From contig JBHHZJ010000001.1 of the NCBI GenBank assembly GCA_046758005.1, positions 1 through 64,000 on the forward strand: a stretch of 64,000 bases of DNA. Reading direction: 5' to 3'. Position 1 is the stretch's first letter. Each line of letters opens with the position of its first letter. This document shows, piece after piece, positions 26,106 through 34,795 of this stretch. The notes below the pieces were generated by a model, which made no database searches, was not told the DNA's origin, and saw nothing but the letters and a program-made list of their open reading frames with translations. Origin of the DNA: JBHHZJ01 sp046758005 (GTDB lineage: Bacteria; Pseudomonadota; Alphaproteobacteria; Kiloniellales; J153). A program made the position numbers and the translations under genes.

Positions 26106-27436
26106 GCGCGACGGCCAGGACGGCCGCGCGGGTCGCCTACGTCAACGCCCGCCTGCTCGACCCGCACAGCGGCCTGGACGCGCCGGGCGCGCTGTTGACC
26201 GAGGATGGCCGGATCGCCGACTTGGGCGAAGCCCTGTTTGCGGACGGCGTGCCCGAAGGCGTGCGCGCCGTCGACTGCGCCGGCGCTTGCCTGGCGCCGG
26301 GGCTGATCGACATGCGCGTGCAACTGCGCGAGCCGGGCGAGGAGCACAAGGAGACCATCGAGACCGCCGGCCAGGCCGCCGCGCTCGGCGGGGTGACCTC
26401 GGTGGTCGCCCTGCCCAACACCGATCCGGTGGTCGACGGCGTGGCCGGGGTCGAGTTCGTCGCCCGCCGGGCGCGCGAGGTCAAGCTGGCCAAGGTCTAT
26501 ACCTATGGCGCGGTGACGCGCGGGCTCGAGGGCAAGGAGATCACCGAGATCGGCCTGCTCGCAGAGTTCGGCGCGTGCGGATTCACGGACGCCCTCAAGG
26601 CGGTCGCCGACGCCCAGGTGATGCGCCGGGCGCTCAGCTACGCGCGCGCCTTCGACCAGCTCATCCTCCAGCACCCGGAGGAGCCGGCGCTCGCCCAGGG
26701 CGTGATGAACGAGGGCGCGGTCGCCGCCCGGCTCGGGCTGGCCGGCATCCCCGCGGCGGCCGAGGCGATCATGGTCGAGCGCGACCTGCGCCTGGTCGAG
26801 CTGACCGGCGGGCGCTACCACGCCGCGCACCTCTCGACCGCCGCTGCGGTCGAGGTGATCCGCCGGGCCAAGGCGCGCGGGCTGCGGGTCACCTGCGACA
26901 CCGCGCCGCATTACTTTACGCTCACCGAAAACGATGTCGGCGACTACCGGACGTTCGCCAAGGTCTCGCCGCCGCTGCGCGCGGAGGCGGACCGGCGGGC
27001 GGTCGCCGAGGCGGTCGCCGACGGCACGATCGACGCGATCGCCAGCGACCACAGCCCGCACGATCAGGAGTCCAAGCGCCTGCCGTTCGCCATCGCCGAG
27101 CCGGGCATCGCCGGGCTGGAGACGCTGCTCGCGCTGTCGCTGAAGCTCTATCACGACGGTGCGATGGAATTGCTCGACGTGCTCGCCCGCCTGACCGCGC
27201 GGCCGGCCTCGATCCTCGGCCTGAACGCCGGCCGGCTGGCCAAGGCCGCGCCCGCCGACCTCGTGCTCTTCGACCCGGAGCGGCCCTGGCGCATCGACCC
27301 CGACCGCTTCCGCAGCAAGTCCAAGAACTCGCCGTTCGAGAACCACCCGGTTCAGGGCAAGGTCCTGGCGACCATCGTGGACGGCCGCACCATCTACGAG
27401 GCACCGACCTTTAATCGCGAACCCGAAGCCGCGTGA
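26102..27436 (+). CDS. pyrC: Dihydroorotase-like protein lacking HxH (PyrC'-type)
   Basis: A 444-residue type I dihydroorotase homologue overlapping pyrB by four bases. The fold motifs remain ([33 protein letters not shown]), but the metal-binding HxH is replaced: [10 protein letters not shown] stands where active enzymes have D.HVHLREPG, so both His are Arg/Gln. Inactive PyrC' proteins of pseudomonads, which only hold aspartate transcarbamoylase together, are similarly changed, and I recall related changes in alphaproteobacterial PyrC. Either it is a scaffold or works with fewer metals; a second, true dihydroorotase should then exist elsewhere. Confidence 0.88.
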   Translation: MSATARTAARVAYVNARLLDPHSGLDAPGALLTEDGRIADLGEALFADGVPEGVRAVDCAGACLAPGLIDMRVQLREPGEEHKETIETAGQAAALGGVTSVVALPNTDPVVDGVAGVEFVARRAREVKLAKVYTYGAVTRGLEGKEITEIGLLAEFGACGFTDALKAVADAQVMRRALSYARAFDQLILQHPEEPALAQGVMNEGAVAARLGLAGIPAAAEAIMVERDLRLVELTGGRYHAAHLSTAAAVEVIRRAKARGLRVTCDTAPHYFTLTENDVGDYRTFAKVSPPLRAEADRRAVAEAVADGTIDAIASDHSPHDQESKRLPFAIAEPGIAGLETLLALSLKLYHDGAMELLDVLARLTARPASILGLNAGRLAKAAPADLVLFDPERPWRIDPDRFRSKSKNSPFENHPVQGKVLATIVDGRTIYEAPTFNREPEAA

Positions 27437-27455
27437 GGCAAGCCTGGAATTCGTG

Positions 27456-27500
27456 CTTCGACAAGCTCAACATGAGGGTCTCATCCTGAGCCGGTCGAAG
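27456..27500. repeat. REP-like hairpin between pyrC and plsY
   Basis: CTTCGACAAGCTCAACATGA (27456-27475) and TCATCCTGAGCCGGTCGAAG (27481-27500) form an imperfect inverted repeat with a 5-base loop. This is the CTTCGACA.GCTCA..ATGA unit that I know as a dispersed palindrome in many alphaproteobacterial genomes. It lies in the 100-base gap and may stabilise or end transcripts. Confidence 0.75.
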
Positions 27501-27536
27501 AATGAGGACCGGTTCCCCAGGGGTTGACGTCGAGCC

Positions 27537-28157
27537 ATGCCCGACCCGATCTCGTGGCAATACTCGGGGCCGTACCTGTTGGCGGCGCTGCTCGGCGGCT
27601 ACCTGCTGGGCGCGATCCCATTCGGCCTCGTGCTCGCCCGGCTGGGCGGCCTGGGCGACATCCGCAAGGTCGGCTCGGGCAACATCGGCGCGACCAACGT
27701 GCTGCGCGCCGGGCGCAAGGACCTGGCCGCGGCAACTCTGCTGCTCGACGGCGGCAAGGGCGCGGCGGCGGTCCTGATCGCCGGGATGTGGGGCCCGGAC
27801 CCGCAGCTCATGGCCGCGCTGGGCGCGGTCGGCGGTCACCTGTTGCCGGTGTGGCTGAAGTTCAAGGGCGGCAAGGGGGTCGCGACCACGCTGGGCGTGC
27901 TGTTGGCGATCGCCTGGCCGGTGGGCCTCGCCGCCTGCGCCACCTGGCTCGCGGTCGCCGCGCTGCTGCGCTATTCCTCGCTTTCGGCGCTCGCGTCCCT
28001 GGCGGCGGCGCCGCTCTACGCCTGGCTGTTCATGCGCGACCTGCAGCTCGTCGAGCTGAGCGCCATCCTCGCCGTCCTCGTTTGGGCGCGCCACCACGCC
28101 AACATCCGCCGCCTGCTCAAGGGCGAGGAGCCGAAGATCGGGCGAAAGTCTACTTAG
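27537..28157 (+). CDS. plsY: Glycerol-3-phosphate acyltransferase PlsY
   Basis: A 206-residue inner-membrane enzyme that acylates glycerol-3-phosphate from acyl phosphate, the first step of phospholipid synthesis. All three motifs are present: SGNIGATNVLRAGRK, LDGGKGAAAV and WLKFKGGKGVATTLG. About five hydrophobic helices alternate with them. The C-terminus has WARHHANIRRLLKGEE, typical. It follows the REP-like hairpin after pyrC and precedes dprA on the same strand. Confidence 0.95.
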   Translation: MPDPISWQYSGPYLLAALLGGYLLGAIPFGLVLARLGGLGDIRKVGSGNIGATNVLRAGRKDLAAATLLLDGGKGAAAVLIAGMWGPDPQLMAALGAVGGHLLPVWLKFKGGKGVATTLGVLLAIAWPVGLAACATWLAVAALLRYSSLSALASLAAAPLYAWLFMRDLQLVELSAILAVLVWARHHANIRRLLKGEEPKIGRKST

Positions 28158-28340
28158 GCCTTCGGAGATCCTGATCCGGTTGTACAAGACACTCTCATAA
28201 CAAATTGATTTTCAGACGAACTTTATCCGCCGAGCTGAACGCGGGGGTGCCCCACGGTACGTGCTTCCGCCGGTCCGGGCCGTCGTCGCGACGCCGCTGC
28301 GTGCTTGACGGGCGCAGCGCGCGCCGCCAAAGGTAGCGCG

Positions 28341-29489
28341 ATGGAGTTCGCCGACCCGCGCACGCTCAGCCGCCCCGAGCGCCTCGACTGGCTGCGGCTG
28401 ATCCGCAGCGAGAACGTGGGCCCGATCACGTTCCGCCAGCTCCTCACCCGCTTCGGCACGCCAGCCGCGGCGCTCGAGGCACTGCCCGCGCTGGCGCGGC
28501 GCGGCGGCCGCATGCGCCCGGTCGCGGTGTGCTCGCGCGCCGCGGCGGAGCGGGAACTGACCGCCATCGAGGATCTGGGCGCCCGGCTCCTCGCCCTTTG
28601 CGAGCCCGATTACCCGCCGGCGCTGGCCGCGCTCGACGACGCGCCGCCGATCCTGACCGCCGCGGGCCATTCCCATTTGCTGGAACGCAACGCGCTCGCC
28701 GTGGTCGGCGCGCGCAACGCCTCGGCCAACGGCCGGCGCCTGGCCCGGCAGATCGCCGCCGACCTGGGGCGGGAAGGACTGCTCGTGGTCTCGGGCATGG
28801 CGCGCGGCATCGACGCCGCCGCCCACGAGGGCGCGCTCGAGAGCGGCACAGCAGCCGTGGTCGCGGGCGGGATCGACGTGATCTATCCGGAGGAGAACGC
28901 CACCCTGTACGAAGCGATCAAGGCGCGAGGGGCCCTGCTGTCCGAAATGCCGCTCGGCACGGTGCCCCAGGCGCGCCATTTCCCGCGCCGCAACCGCCTC
29001 ATCTCGGGCGTTGCGCTGGGCGCCCTGGTGGTCGAGGCGGCGCCGAGGTCCGGCTCGCTCATCACCGCCCGCTTCGCCCTGGAACAGGGGCGCGAGGTCT
29101 TCGCCGTCCCGGGCTCGCCCCTGGACCCGCGGGCCCGCGGCTGCAACAACCTGATCCGCCAGGGCGCGGTCCTGGTCGAATCGGCGGCCGACGTGCTGGA
29201 CGCCCTGGCCGGCCCGCTGGCAACGCCGGTCGGCGAGCGCAAGGGCGCGGAATTCCTCGCCACCGCGCCGGCCCGGCTCGACGAGGCCGAGGTCGCGACG
29301 GTCCGCCGACAGGTCGAGGAGCTGCTCGGCCCCACACCGGTCACGGTTGACGAACTGATCCGGCAATGCCAAGTGTCTCCCGCGCTCGTGCACATGGCCC
29401 TGCTCGAGCTGGAGTTGGCTGGCCGGACCGAGCGGCATCCCGGAAACCGCGTGTCCTCGATCGTCGGCCAAGCGGCCGAGGCGTTGTAG
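28341..29489 (+). CDS. dprA: DNA-processing protein DprA
   Basis: DprA/Smf, 382 residues, which loads RecA onto incoming single-stranded DNA during transformation. The N-terminal SAM-like domain (LDWLRLIRSENVGPITFRQL) precedes the Rossmann-like core: VVGARNASANGRRLARQIA, GMARGIDAAAHEGAL, AGGIDVIYPEEN, SEMPLG, FPRRNRLISG and SGSLITARFALEQGR. A winged-helix-like C-terminal domain ends the protein. ATG at 28341 or 28305 are both possible; the first puts the SAM domain directly at the N-terminus. Confidence 0.94.
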   Translation: MEFADPRTLSRPERLDWLRLIRSENVGPITFRQLLTRFGTPAAALEALPALARRGGRMRPVAVCSRAAAERELTAIEDLGARLLALCEPDYPPALAALDDAPPILTAAGHSHLLERNALAVVGARNASANGRRLARQIAADLGREGLLVVSGMARGIDAAAHEGALESGTAAVVAGGIDVIYPEENATLYEAIKARGALLSEMPLGTVPQARHFPRRNRLISGVALGALVVEAAPRSGSLITARFALEQGREVFAVPGSPLDPRARGCNNLIRQGAVLVESAADVLDALAGPLATPVGERKGAEFLATAPARLDEAEVATVRRQVEELLGPTPVTVDELIRQCQVSPALVHMALLELELAGRTERHPGNRVSSIVGQAAEAL

Positions 29490-29542
29490 CGGCTGGCCGC
29501 TTTCCGAAGTCTGAAGGATTTTTCGCTTATGCTGCGTCGCTC

Positions 29543-32170
29543 ATGAAGGTCGTCGTCGTCGAATCGCCTGCCAAGGCCAGAACGATCAACAGGTACCTGG
29601 GCCAGGACTTCCGGGTCCTGGCCAGCTACGGCCACGTGCGCGACCTGCCGGCCAAGGACGGCTCGGTCGACCCCGCGCGCGACTTCTCGATGCTTTGGGC
29701 CGTGGACGCGCGCGGCGAAAAGCACTTGAGGGCGATCGCCAACGCGGTCAAGGGCGCGGATGCGCTGTTCCTCGCCACCGACCCGGACCGCGAGGGCGAG
29801 GCCATCTCCTGGCACATCGCCGAGGAGCTGGCCCGCCGCCGGGCGCTCGCCGGGGTCGACGTGCAGCGCGTGGTCTTCAACGAGGTGACCAAGACCGCCG
29901 TGACCGACGCGTTCCGTCATCCGCGCACGCTAAACAAGGAGCTGATCGAGGCGTATCTGGCGCGCCGGGCGCTCGACTATCTGGTCGGCTTTACGCTGTC
30001 GCCGGTGCTGTGGCGCAAGCTGCCGGGCAGCCGTTCGGCCGGCCGCGTGCAGTCGGTGGCGCTGCGGCTCATCTGCGAGCGTGAGGCGGAGATCGAGGCC
30101 TTCCGCCCGCGCGAGTACTGGACCGTCGACGTACGGCTGGCCACGGCATCCGGCGAGCCCTTCACCGCGCGCCTGACCCACCTCGATGGCCGCAAGCTCG
30201 ACAAGTTCGGCCTACCCGACGAAACGGCCGCGCGCAACGCCGCGCGCGTGCTCGAATCGGCGGAGGTCTTCCGCGTCGCCTCGGTGCAGCGAAAGGAGGT
30301 GCGGCGCAACCCGCAGCCGCCGTTCACGACCTCGACCCTGCAGCAGGAGGCCTCGCGCAAGCTGGGCTTCGGCGCGGCGCGGACCATGCGCGTCGCCCAA
30401 AGGCTCTACGAGGGCGTGGACCTGGGCGGGGAGACCGTGGGCCTGATCACCTACATGCGCACCGACGGCGTCCAGGTCTCGGTCGAGGCCATCGAGGCCG
30501 CGCGGCGCCTCATTGGCGCGCGCTTCGGCCAGGGCTACGTGCCGGACGCGCCGCGCGTCTACAGGACCAAGGCGAAGAACGCCCAGGAGGCGCACGAGGC
30601 GATCCGCCCGACCGACCTGTTCCGCGCGCCGCGGGACGTGGCCGCCTACCTGCATGCCGACGAGCGCAAGCTGTACGAATTGGTCTGGACCCGCATGTTG
30701 GCCAGCCAAATGGAAAGCGCCCGCCTCGAGCAGATCGCGGTCGACATCGCCGCCGCCGGGGAACGCGCGCGCCTGCGGGCGAGCGGCTCGCTCGTCGTGT
30801 TCGACGGGTTCCTCGCGCTCTACCAGGAGGGTCGCGACGAGGCCAAGGGCGAGGACGGCGAAGACGGCGCGGCCGGCGAGCGCCGCCTGCCGAATATGGA
30901 GGAGGGCGAGCGCCCGACCCGCCAGGCGGTCCTGCCCGAGCAGCACTTCACGCAACCGCCGCCGCGCTACACCGAGGCCAGCCTGGTCAAGAGGCTCGAG
31001 GAGCTCGGCATAGGCCGGCCATCGACCTACGCCTCGATTCTGGAGGTCCTGCAGGACCGCAACTACGTCCGCCTGGACAAGCGCCGCTTCGTGCCCGAGG
31101 ACCGCGGCCGGGTGGTCGTCGCCTTCCTGACCAGCTTCTTCAACCGGTACGTCCAATACAATTTCACCGCCGACATGGAGGAGCAGCTCGACGACATCTC
31201 GGGCGGGCGCAAGGACTGGAAGGCGGTTCTGCGCCAGTTCTGGGACGCTTTCAGCAAGGCGGTCGAGGAGACCAAGGACCTGTCGATTGGCGAGGTGATC
31301 GAGGCGCTCGACCGCGACCTGGGGCCGCATTTCTTTCCCCCCGATCCGGCCGATCCGAACAAGGACCCCCGCGCCTGCCCGGCCTGCGGGACCGGGCGGC
31401 TCGGGCTCAAGCTGGGGCGCAGCGGCGGGTTCATCGGTTGCTCGGGCTATCCCGATTGCCGTTACACCCGGCCGCTCGCGGTGGCCGGCAACGGGGAGGG
31501 CGCGGCGGAGGCCGAATGGGCGGGCCCGCGCGTCCTCGGCACCGATCCGGACAGCGGCCAGCCGATCACCCTGCGCAAGGGCCCCTACGGCCTGTACGTG
31601 CAGCTTGGCGAGGGCGCGGGCAAACAGAAGCCGAAGCGCGGCGCCGTGCCGAAGGGGCTGGCGCCCGAGGAGGTGACGCTCGAGAAGGCGCTTGCGCTGC
31701 TCGCCCTACCCCGGACCATCGGCCCGCACCCGGACACCGGCCAGCCGGTGACCGCCGGGCTCGGCCGCTACGGGCCGTACGTGAAGCACGGGGCGACGTA
31801 CCGCTCGATTCCCGAGGACGAAGACGTCACGACCATCGGCCTCAACCGCGCGGTGACCCTTCTCGCCGAGGCGCCGGCGCGCCGCGGCGGCGCAGGCAAG
31901 GAGCTCGGCGCCCACCCGGCCGACGGCAAGCCCATCACCCTACACAGCGGCCGCTACGGACCCTATGTAAGACATGGCCGGACCATCGCCTCGCTGCCCA
32001 AGAGCCTGCCGGCGGACGAGCTGACCATCGAGCAGGCAGTCGAGCTTCTGGCCGCGCAGGCCGATAAGGCCAAATCCAAACGCAACAAGAAGGCCACGCC
32101 CGCCGCCAAGGCGAAGCGCAAATCCGGCAAGACCGCAGCCGATACGACGCGGCGCCGGGCGGCAAGCTGA
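29543..32170 (+). CDS. topA: DNA topoisomerase I
   Basis: Type IA topoisomerase, 875 residues, relaxing negative supercoils. The TOPRIM domain opens with MKVVVVESPAKARTINRYLG and has DPDREGEAISWH; the active Tyr lies in LITYMRTDG near residue 305. The C-terminal part has one four-Cys zinc ribbon (CPACGTG...CSGYPDC) and then three topoisomerase C-terminal repeats (GPYGLYVQLG, GRYGPYVKHG, GRYGPYVRHG), ending in a Lys-rich tail. No strong ribosome site is seen just before the ATG. The stop TGA is in the same frame as the following rnr coding. Confidence 0.96.
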   Translation: MKVVVVESPAKARTINRYLGQDFRVLASYGHVRDLPAKDGSVDPARDFSMLWAVDARGEKHLRAIANAVKGADALFLATDPDREGEAISWHIAEELARRRALAGVDVQRVVFNEVTKTAVTDAFRHPRTLNKELIEAYLARRALDYLVGFTLSPVLWRKLPGSRSAGRVQSVALRLICEREAEIEAFRPREYWTVDVRLATASGEPFTARLTHLDGRKLDKFGLPDETAARNAARVLESAEVFRVASVQRKEVRRNPQPPFTTSTLQQEASRKLGFGAARTMRVAQRLYEGVDLGGETVGLITYMRTDGVQVSVEAIEAARRLIGARFGQGYVPDAPRVYRTKAKNAQEAHEAIRPTDLFRAPRDVAAYLHADERKLYELVWTRMLASQMESARLEQIAVDIAAAGERARLRASGSLVVFDGFLALYQEGRDEAKGEDGEDGAAGERRLPNMEEGERPTRQAVLPEQHFTQPPPRYTEASLVKRLEELGIGRPSTYASILEVLQDRNYVRLDKRRFVPEDRGRVVVAFLTSFFNRYVQYNFTADMEEQLDDISGGRKDWKAVLRQFWDAFSKAVEETKDLSIGEVIEALDRDLGPHFFPPDPADPNKDPRACPACGTGRLGLKLGRSGGFIGCSGYPDCRYTRPLAVAGNGEGAAEAEWAGPRVLGTDPDSGQPITLRKGPYGLYVQLGEGAGKQKPKRGAVPKGLAPEEVTLEKALALLALPRTIGPHPDTGQPVTAGLGRYGPYVKHGATYRSIPEDEDVTTIGLNRAVTLLAEAPARRGGAGKELGAHPADGKPITLHSGRYGPYVRHGRTIASLPKSLPADELTIEQAVELLAAQADKAKSKRNKKATPAAKAKRKSGKTAADTTRRRAAS

Positions 32171-32386
32171 CCCATTCATGGACTGGCGGGCCGTCAGGCC
32201 CGGGCGAAGACACTGAAACCGAAGACACCTAAACGCGCCGCCGCCAAACCGGCGCCGGAGGCCCGGCCCTTCCCGACCCGCGAAGAGGTCCTCGCCTTCA
32301 TCCGCGAAAGTCCGCAGCCGGTCGGCAAGCGCGAGATCGCCCGCGCCTTTCAGATCAAGGGCGGCGACCGCATCCCGCTCAAGGCC
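32171..32386 (+). other. In-frame N-terminal coding of RNase R without usual start codon
   Basis: Directly after the topA TGA the same frame stays open and encodes a basic linker, then TREEVLAFIRESPQPVGKRE and IARAFQIKGGDRIPLKA, the conserved RNase R winged-helix N-terminus. No ATG, GTG or TTG occurs in frame before 32387; only ATT (32174) and CTG (32183, 32213) are available. An out-of-frame ATG at 32178 would work if one base had been gained or lost before 32214. Confidence 0.7.
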
Positions 32387-34603
32387 ATGCTCAAGGAGCT
32401 GCGCCACGAGGGCCTGATCGAGCGCCGGGAGGGACGCAGGGCCGGCGTGCGCGGCCGCCTGCCCGCGGTCGCGGTGGTGGAGGTGAGCGGCCTCGACGAG
32501 GACGGCGAGCTGCTCGCCCGCCCGGCGGTCTGGGAGCTGGACGAGGCCCCGCCGGTCATCTACCTGGCGCCCGACAAGCGCAGCCGGGCGGCGCTCGCGC
32601 CCGGCGACCGCGTGCTGGCCAAGCTCACGCGGATCGACGCACGGACCTACGAGGGCCGGCCGATCCGCCGCATCGCCCGGCTGCCGGGGCGCGTGCTCGG
32701 GATCTACGAGGTGGGCGCGCGCGGCGGCCGGCTGCGTCCGACCGACCGGCGCGCCAAGAACGACTTCGTGATCCGCGCCGAAGACGCGCGCGGCGCGCGC
32801 CCGGGAGAGCTTGTCCTCGCCGAGGTCCGCCCCGGCCGCCCGCGCCTCGGCCTGCGCGAGGCGCGCGTCGTCGAGCGGCTCGGCGACTTGGCCGATCCGC
32901 GCAACCTCAGCCTGATCGCCATCCACGAGCACGACCTGCCCGTCGACTTTCCGCCCGAGGCCCTCACGGAGGCGGAGGGAGCCGGGCGGGTTGCGCCGGA
33001 CGGGCGCACGGACCTGCGCGCCGTGCCGCTGGTCACCATCGACGGCCCGGACGCGCGCGACTTCGACGACGCCGTGTGGGCCGAGCCCGACGCCGATCCC
33101 GCCAACCCGGGCGGCTGGCACCTCCTGGTGGCCATCGCCGACGTGGCCTGCTACGTGCGGCCGGGCGGCCCGCTCGACCGCGCCGCCTTCGAGCGCGGCA
33201 ACTCGGTCTACTTCCCGGACCGGGTCGTGCCCATGTTGCCGGAGATGCTGTCCAACGGGTGGTGCTCCCTGCGCCCGGGCGAGGATCGCGCCTGCATGGC
33301 GGTCGAGCTGTGGATCGACGCCGACGGGCGGACGCGGCGGCACCGCTTCACGCGCGGCCTGATGCGATCGACCGCGCGCCTCACCTACGAGCAGGTCCAG
33401 GCGGCGCACGACGGCCGGCCCGACGCCGCCACGGAGCCTCTGCTCGGGACGGTGATCGCGCCCCTGTACGGCGCCTTCCGCGCCCTGCTGGTCGCACGCG
33501 AGCGGCGCGGCACGCTCGACCTCGAGCTGCCGGAGCGGCAGGTGATCCTCGACGAGTCCGGCGCGGTGGCCGCGATCGAGCCGCGCCCGCGCCTGGACAG
33601 CCATCGCCTGATCGAGGAGTTCATGATCGCGGCCAACATCGCCGCCGCCAAGCAGCTGGAGGCCCTGGGCCAGCCCTGCATGTACCGGGTCCACGACCGG
33701 CCGGACCCGGTCAAGATCGAGGCGCTGCGGCAGATCCTCGAGAGCCTCGGCCTGCGCCTGGCGCGCGGCCAAGTGATCCGCCCGCGCGTGCTCACCCGCA
33801 TCCTCGATCGGGTCCGCGGGACGCCGGCCGCACGCATGGTCAACGAGCTGATCCTGCGCGCCCAGAGTCAAGCCATCTACAGCCCACAGAACGTAGGCCA
33901 CTTCGGGCTGGCACTCACTCACTACGCGCATTTCACTTCGCCGATCCGGCGCTACGCCGACCTCCTGGTCCACCGGGCGCTGATCGCCGGCCTCAGGCTC
34001 GGCGAGGGCGGCCTGCCCGCGGAGGCGGCCGAGCGTTTCGCCGCGATCGGCGAGCACATCAGCCTTACCGAGCGCCGCGCCACCGCGGCCGAGCGCGACG
34101 CCATCGACCGCTTCACCGCCTCGTTCCTGCGGGACAAGGTAGGCGCCATCCTGCCCGGCGCGATCAACGGAGTCACCCGCTTCGGGCTGTTCGTGACGCT
34201 CGACGAGACCGGGGCCGACGGCCTGGTCCCCATCAGCCTGCTGCCGGACGACTACTACGACCACGTCGAGGCCGAGCACTGCCTGGTGGGTCGGCGCTGG
34301 GGCCGGACGTACCGCCTGGGCGAGCGCGTCAACGCCCGCCTGCGCGAGGCCGATCCGGTCACCGGCGGCATCGTGCTGGAGCTGATCGAGCCCGAGGAGG
34401 ACGCCTCCCGGGCCGCGCGGCCGGAAGCCCTGCCGCCCGCCCCCGCCGGAGGCGGCCGGCAGCCGCTTGACGGCGAAGCCCCGCCTGGGCGAAAACGGAG
34501 CCCGCGCGGACGCTCGCGCGGCGCGGAGCAAGTCGACGCCGATAAGGCCGGAGCCGCCCGGGGCCGCGGAAAACGCCGCGGCAAGGACAGGCGCACACGT
34601 TGA
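32387..34603 (+). CDS. rnr: Ribonuclease R (start uncertain)
   Basis: RNase R, a 3'-5' exoribonuclease of the RNB family that degrades structured RNA. The 738 residues from the first ATG include cold-shock-like domains, the RNB catalytic motif DGPDARDFDDAVW with clustered Asp, then LLVAIADVACYVRPG, SIPLLP-like PISLLPDDYY in the S1 domain and a basic tail. The ATG at 32387 lies inside the conserved winged helix, so the real protein is about 60-70 residues longer; see the separate entry for 32171-32386. It follows topA directly, a common order in alphaproteobacteria. Confidence 0.92.
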   Translation: MLKELRHEGLIERREGRRAGVRGRLPAVAVVEVSGLDEDGELLARPAVWELDEAPPVIYLAPDKRSRAALAPGDRVLAKLTRIDARTYEGRPIRRIARLPGRVLGIYEVGARGGRLRPTDRRAKNDFVIRAEDARGARPGELVLAEVRPGRPRLGLREARVVERLGDLADPRNLSLIAIHEHDLPVDFPPEALTEAEGAGRVAPDGRTDLRAVPLVTIDGPDARDFDDAVWAEPDADPANPGGWHLLVAIADVACYVRPGGPLDRAAFERGNSVYFPDRVVPMLPEMLSNGWCSLRPGEDRACMAVELWIDADGRTRRHRFTRGLMRSTARLTYEQVQAAHDGRPDAATEPLLGTVIAPLYGAFRALLVARERRGTLDLELPERQVILDESGAVAAIEPRPRLDSHRLIEEFMIAANIAAAKQLEALGQPCMYRVHDRPDPVKIEALRQILESLGLRLARGQVIRPRVLTRILDRVRGTPAARMVNELILRAQSQAIYSPQNVGHFGLALTHYAHFTSPIRRYADLLVHRALIAGLRLGEGGLPAEAAERFAAIGEHISLTERRATAAERDAIDRFTASFLRDKVGAILPGAINGVTRFGLFVTLDETGADGLVPISLLPDDYYDHVEAEHCLVGRRWGRTYRLGERVNARLREADPVTGGIVLELIEPEEDASRAARPEALPPAPAGGGRQPLDGEAPPGRKRSPRGRSRGAEQVDADKAGAARGRGKRRGKDRRTR

Positions 34604-34621
34604 TTCTCTTGGGGCGCCAAG

Positions 34622-34654
34622 GTTAACGCGACTTCACGCTGACAGCGCGTTAAC
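34622..34654. repeat. Inverted repeat after rnr
   Basis: GTTAACGCG (34622-34630) and CGCGTTAAC (34646-34654) are perfect 9-bp arms around a 15-base loop. A second TTAAC follows at once. The rest of the gap to ctpA is A+T-rich (for example 34725-34750), so this could be an operator or a transcript end. The TTAAC half-sites resemble CtrA sites. Confidence 0.5.
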
Positions 34655-34795
34655 TTAACGTCTGCCAATACTGGATTACACGTGGTTCTCAACAATTTTA
34701 TTTGAATTATTAGTAGCGTGAAGGCGGCTCGATCGATTATTATAGTATCTCGCCATTAACGAAAAGCCTGAGACGAAGGCGGAGAACAGAGGGCG

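Noticed and set aside
32168..32170. Selenocysteine at the topA TGA
   Set aside because: TopA ends normally there with its Lys-rich tail, no SECIS-like hairpin was evident, and neither protein is a known selenoprotein.
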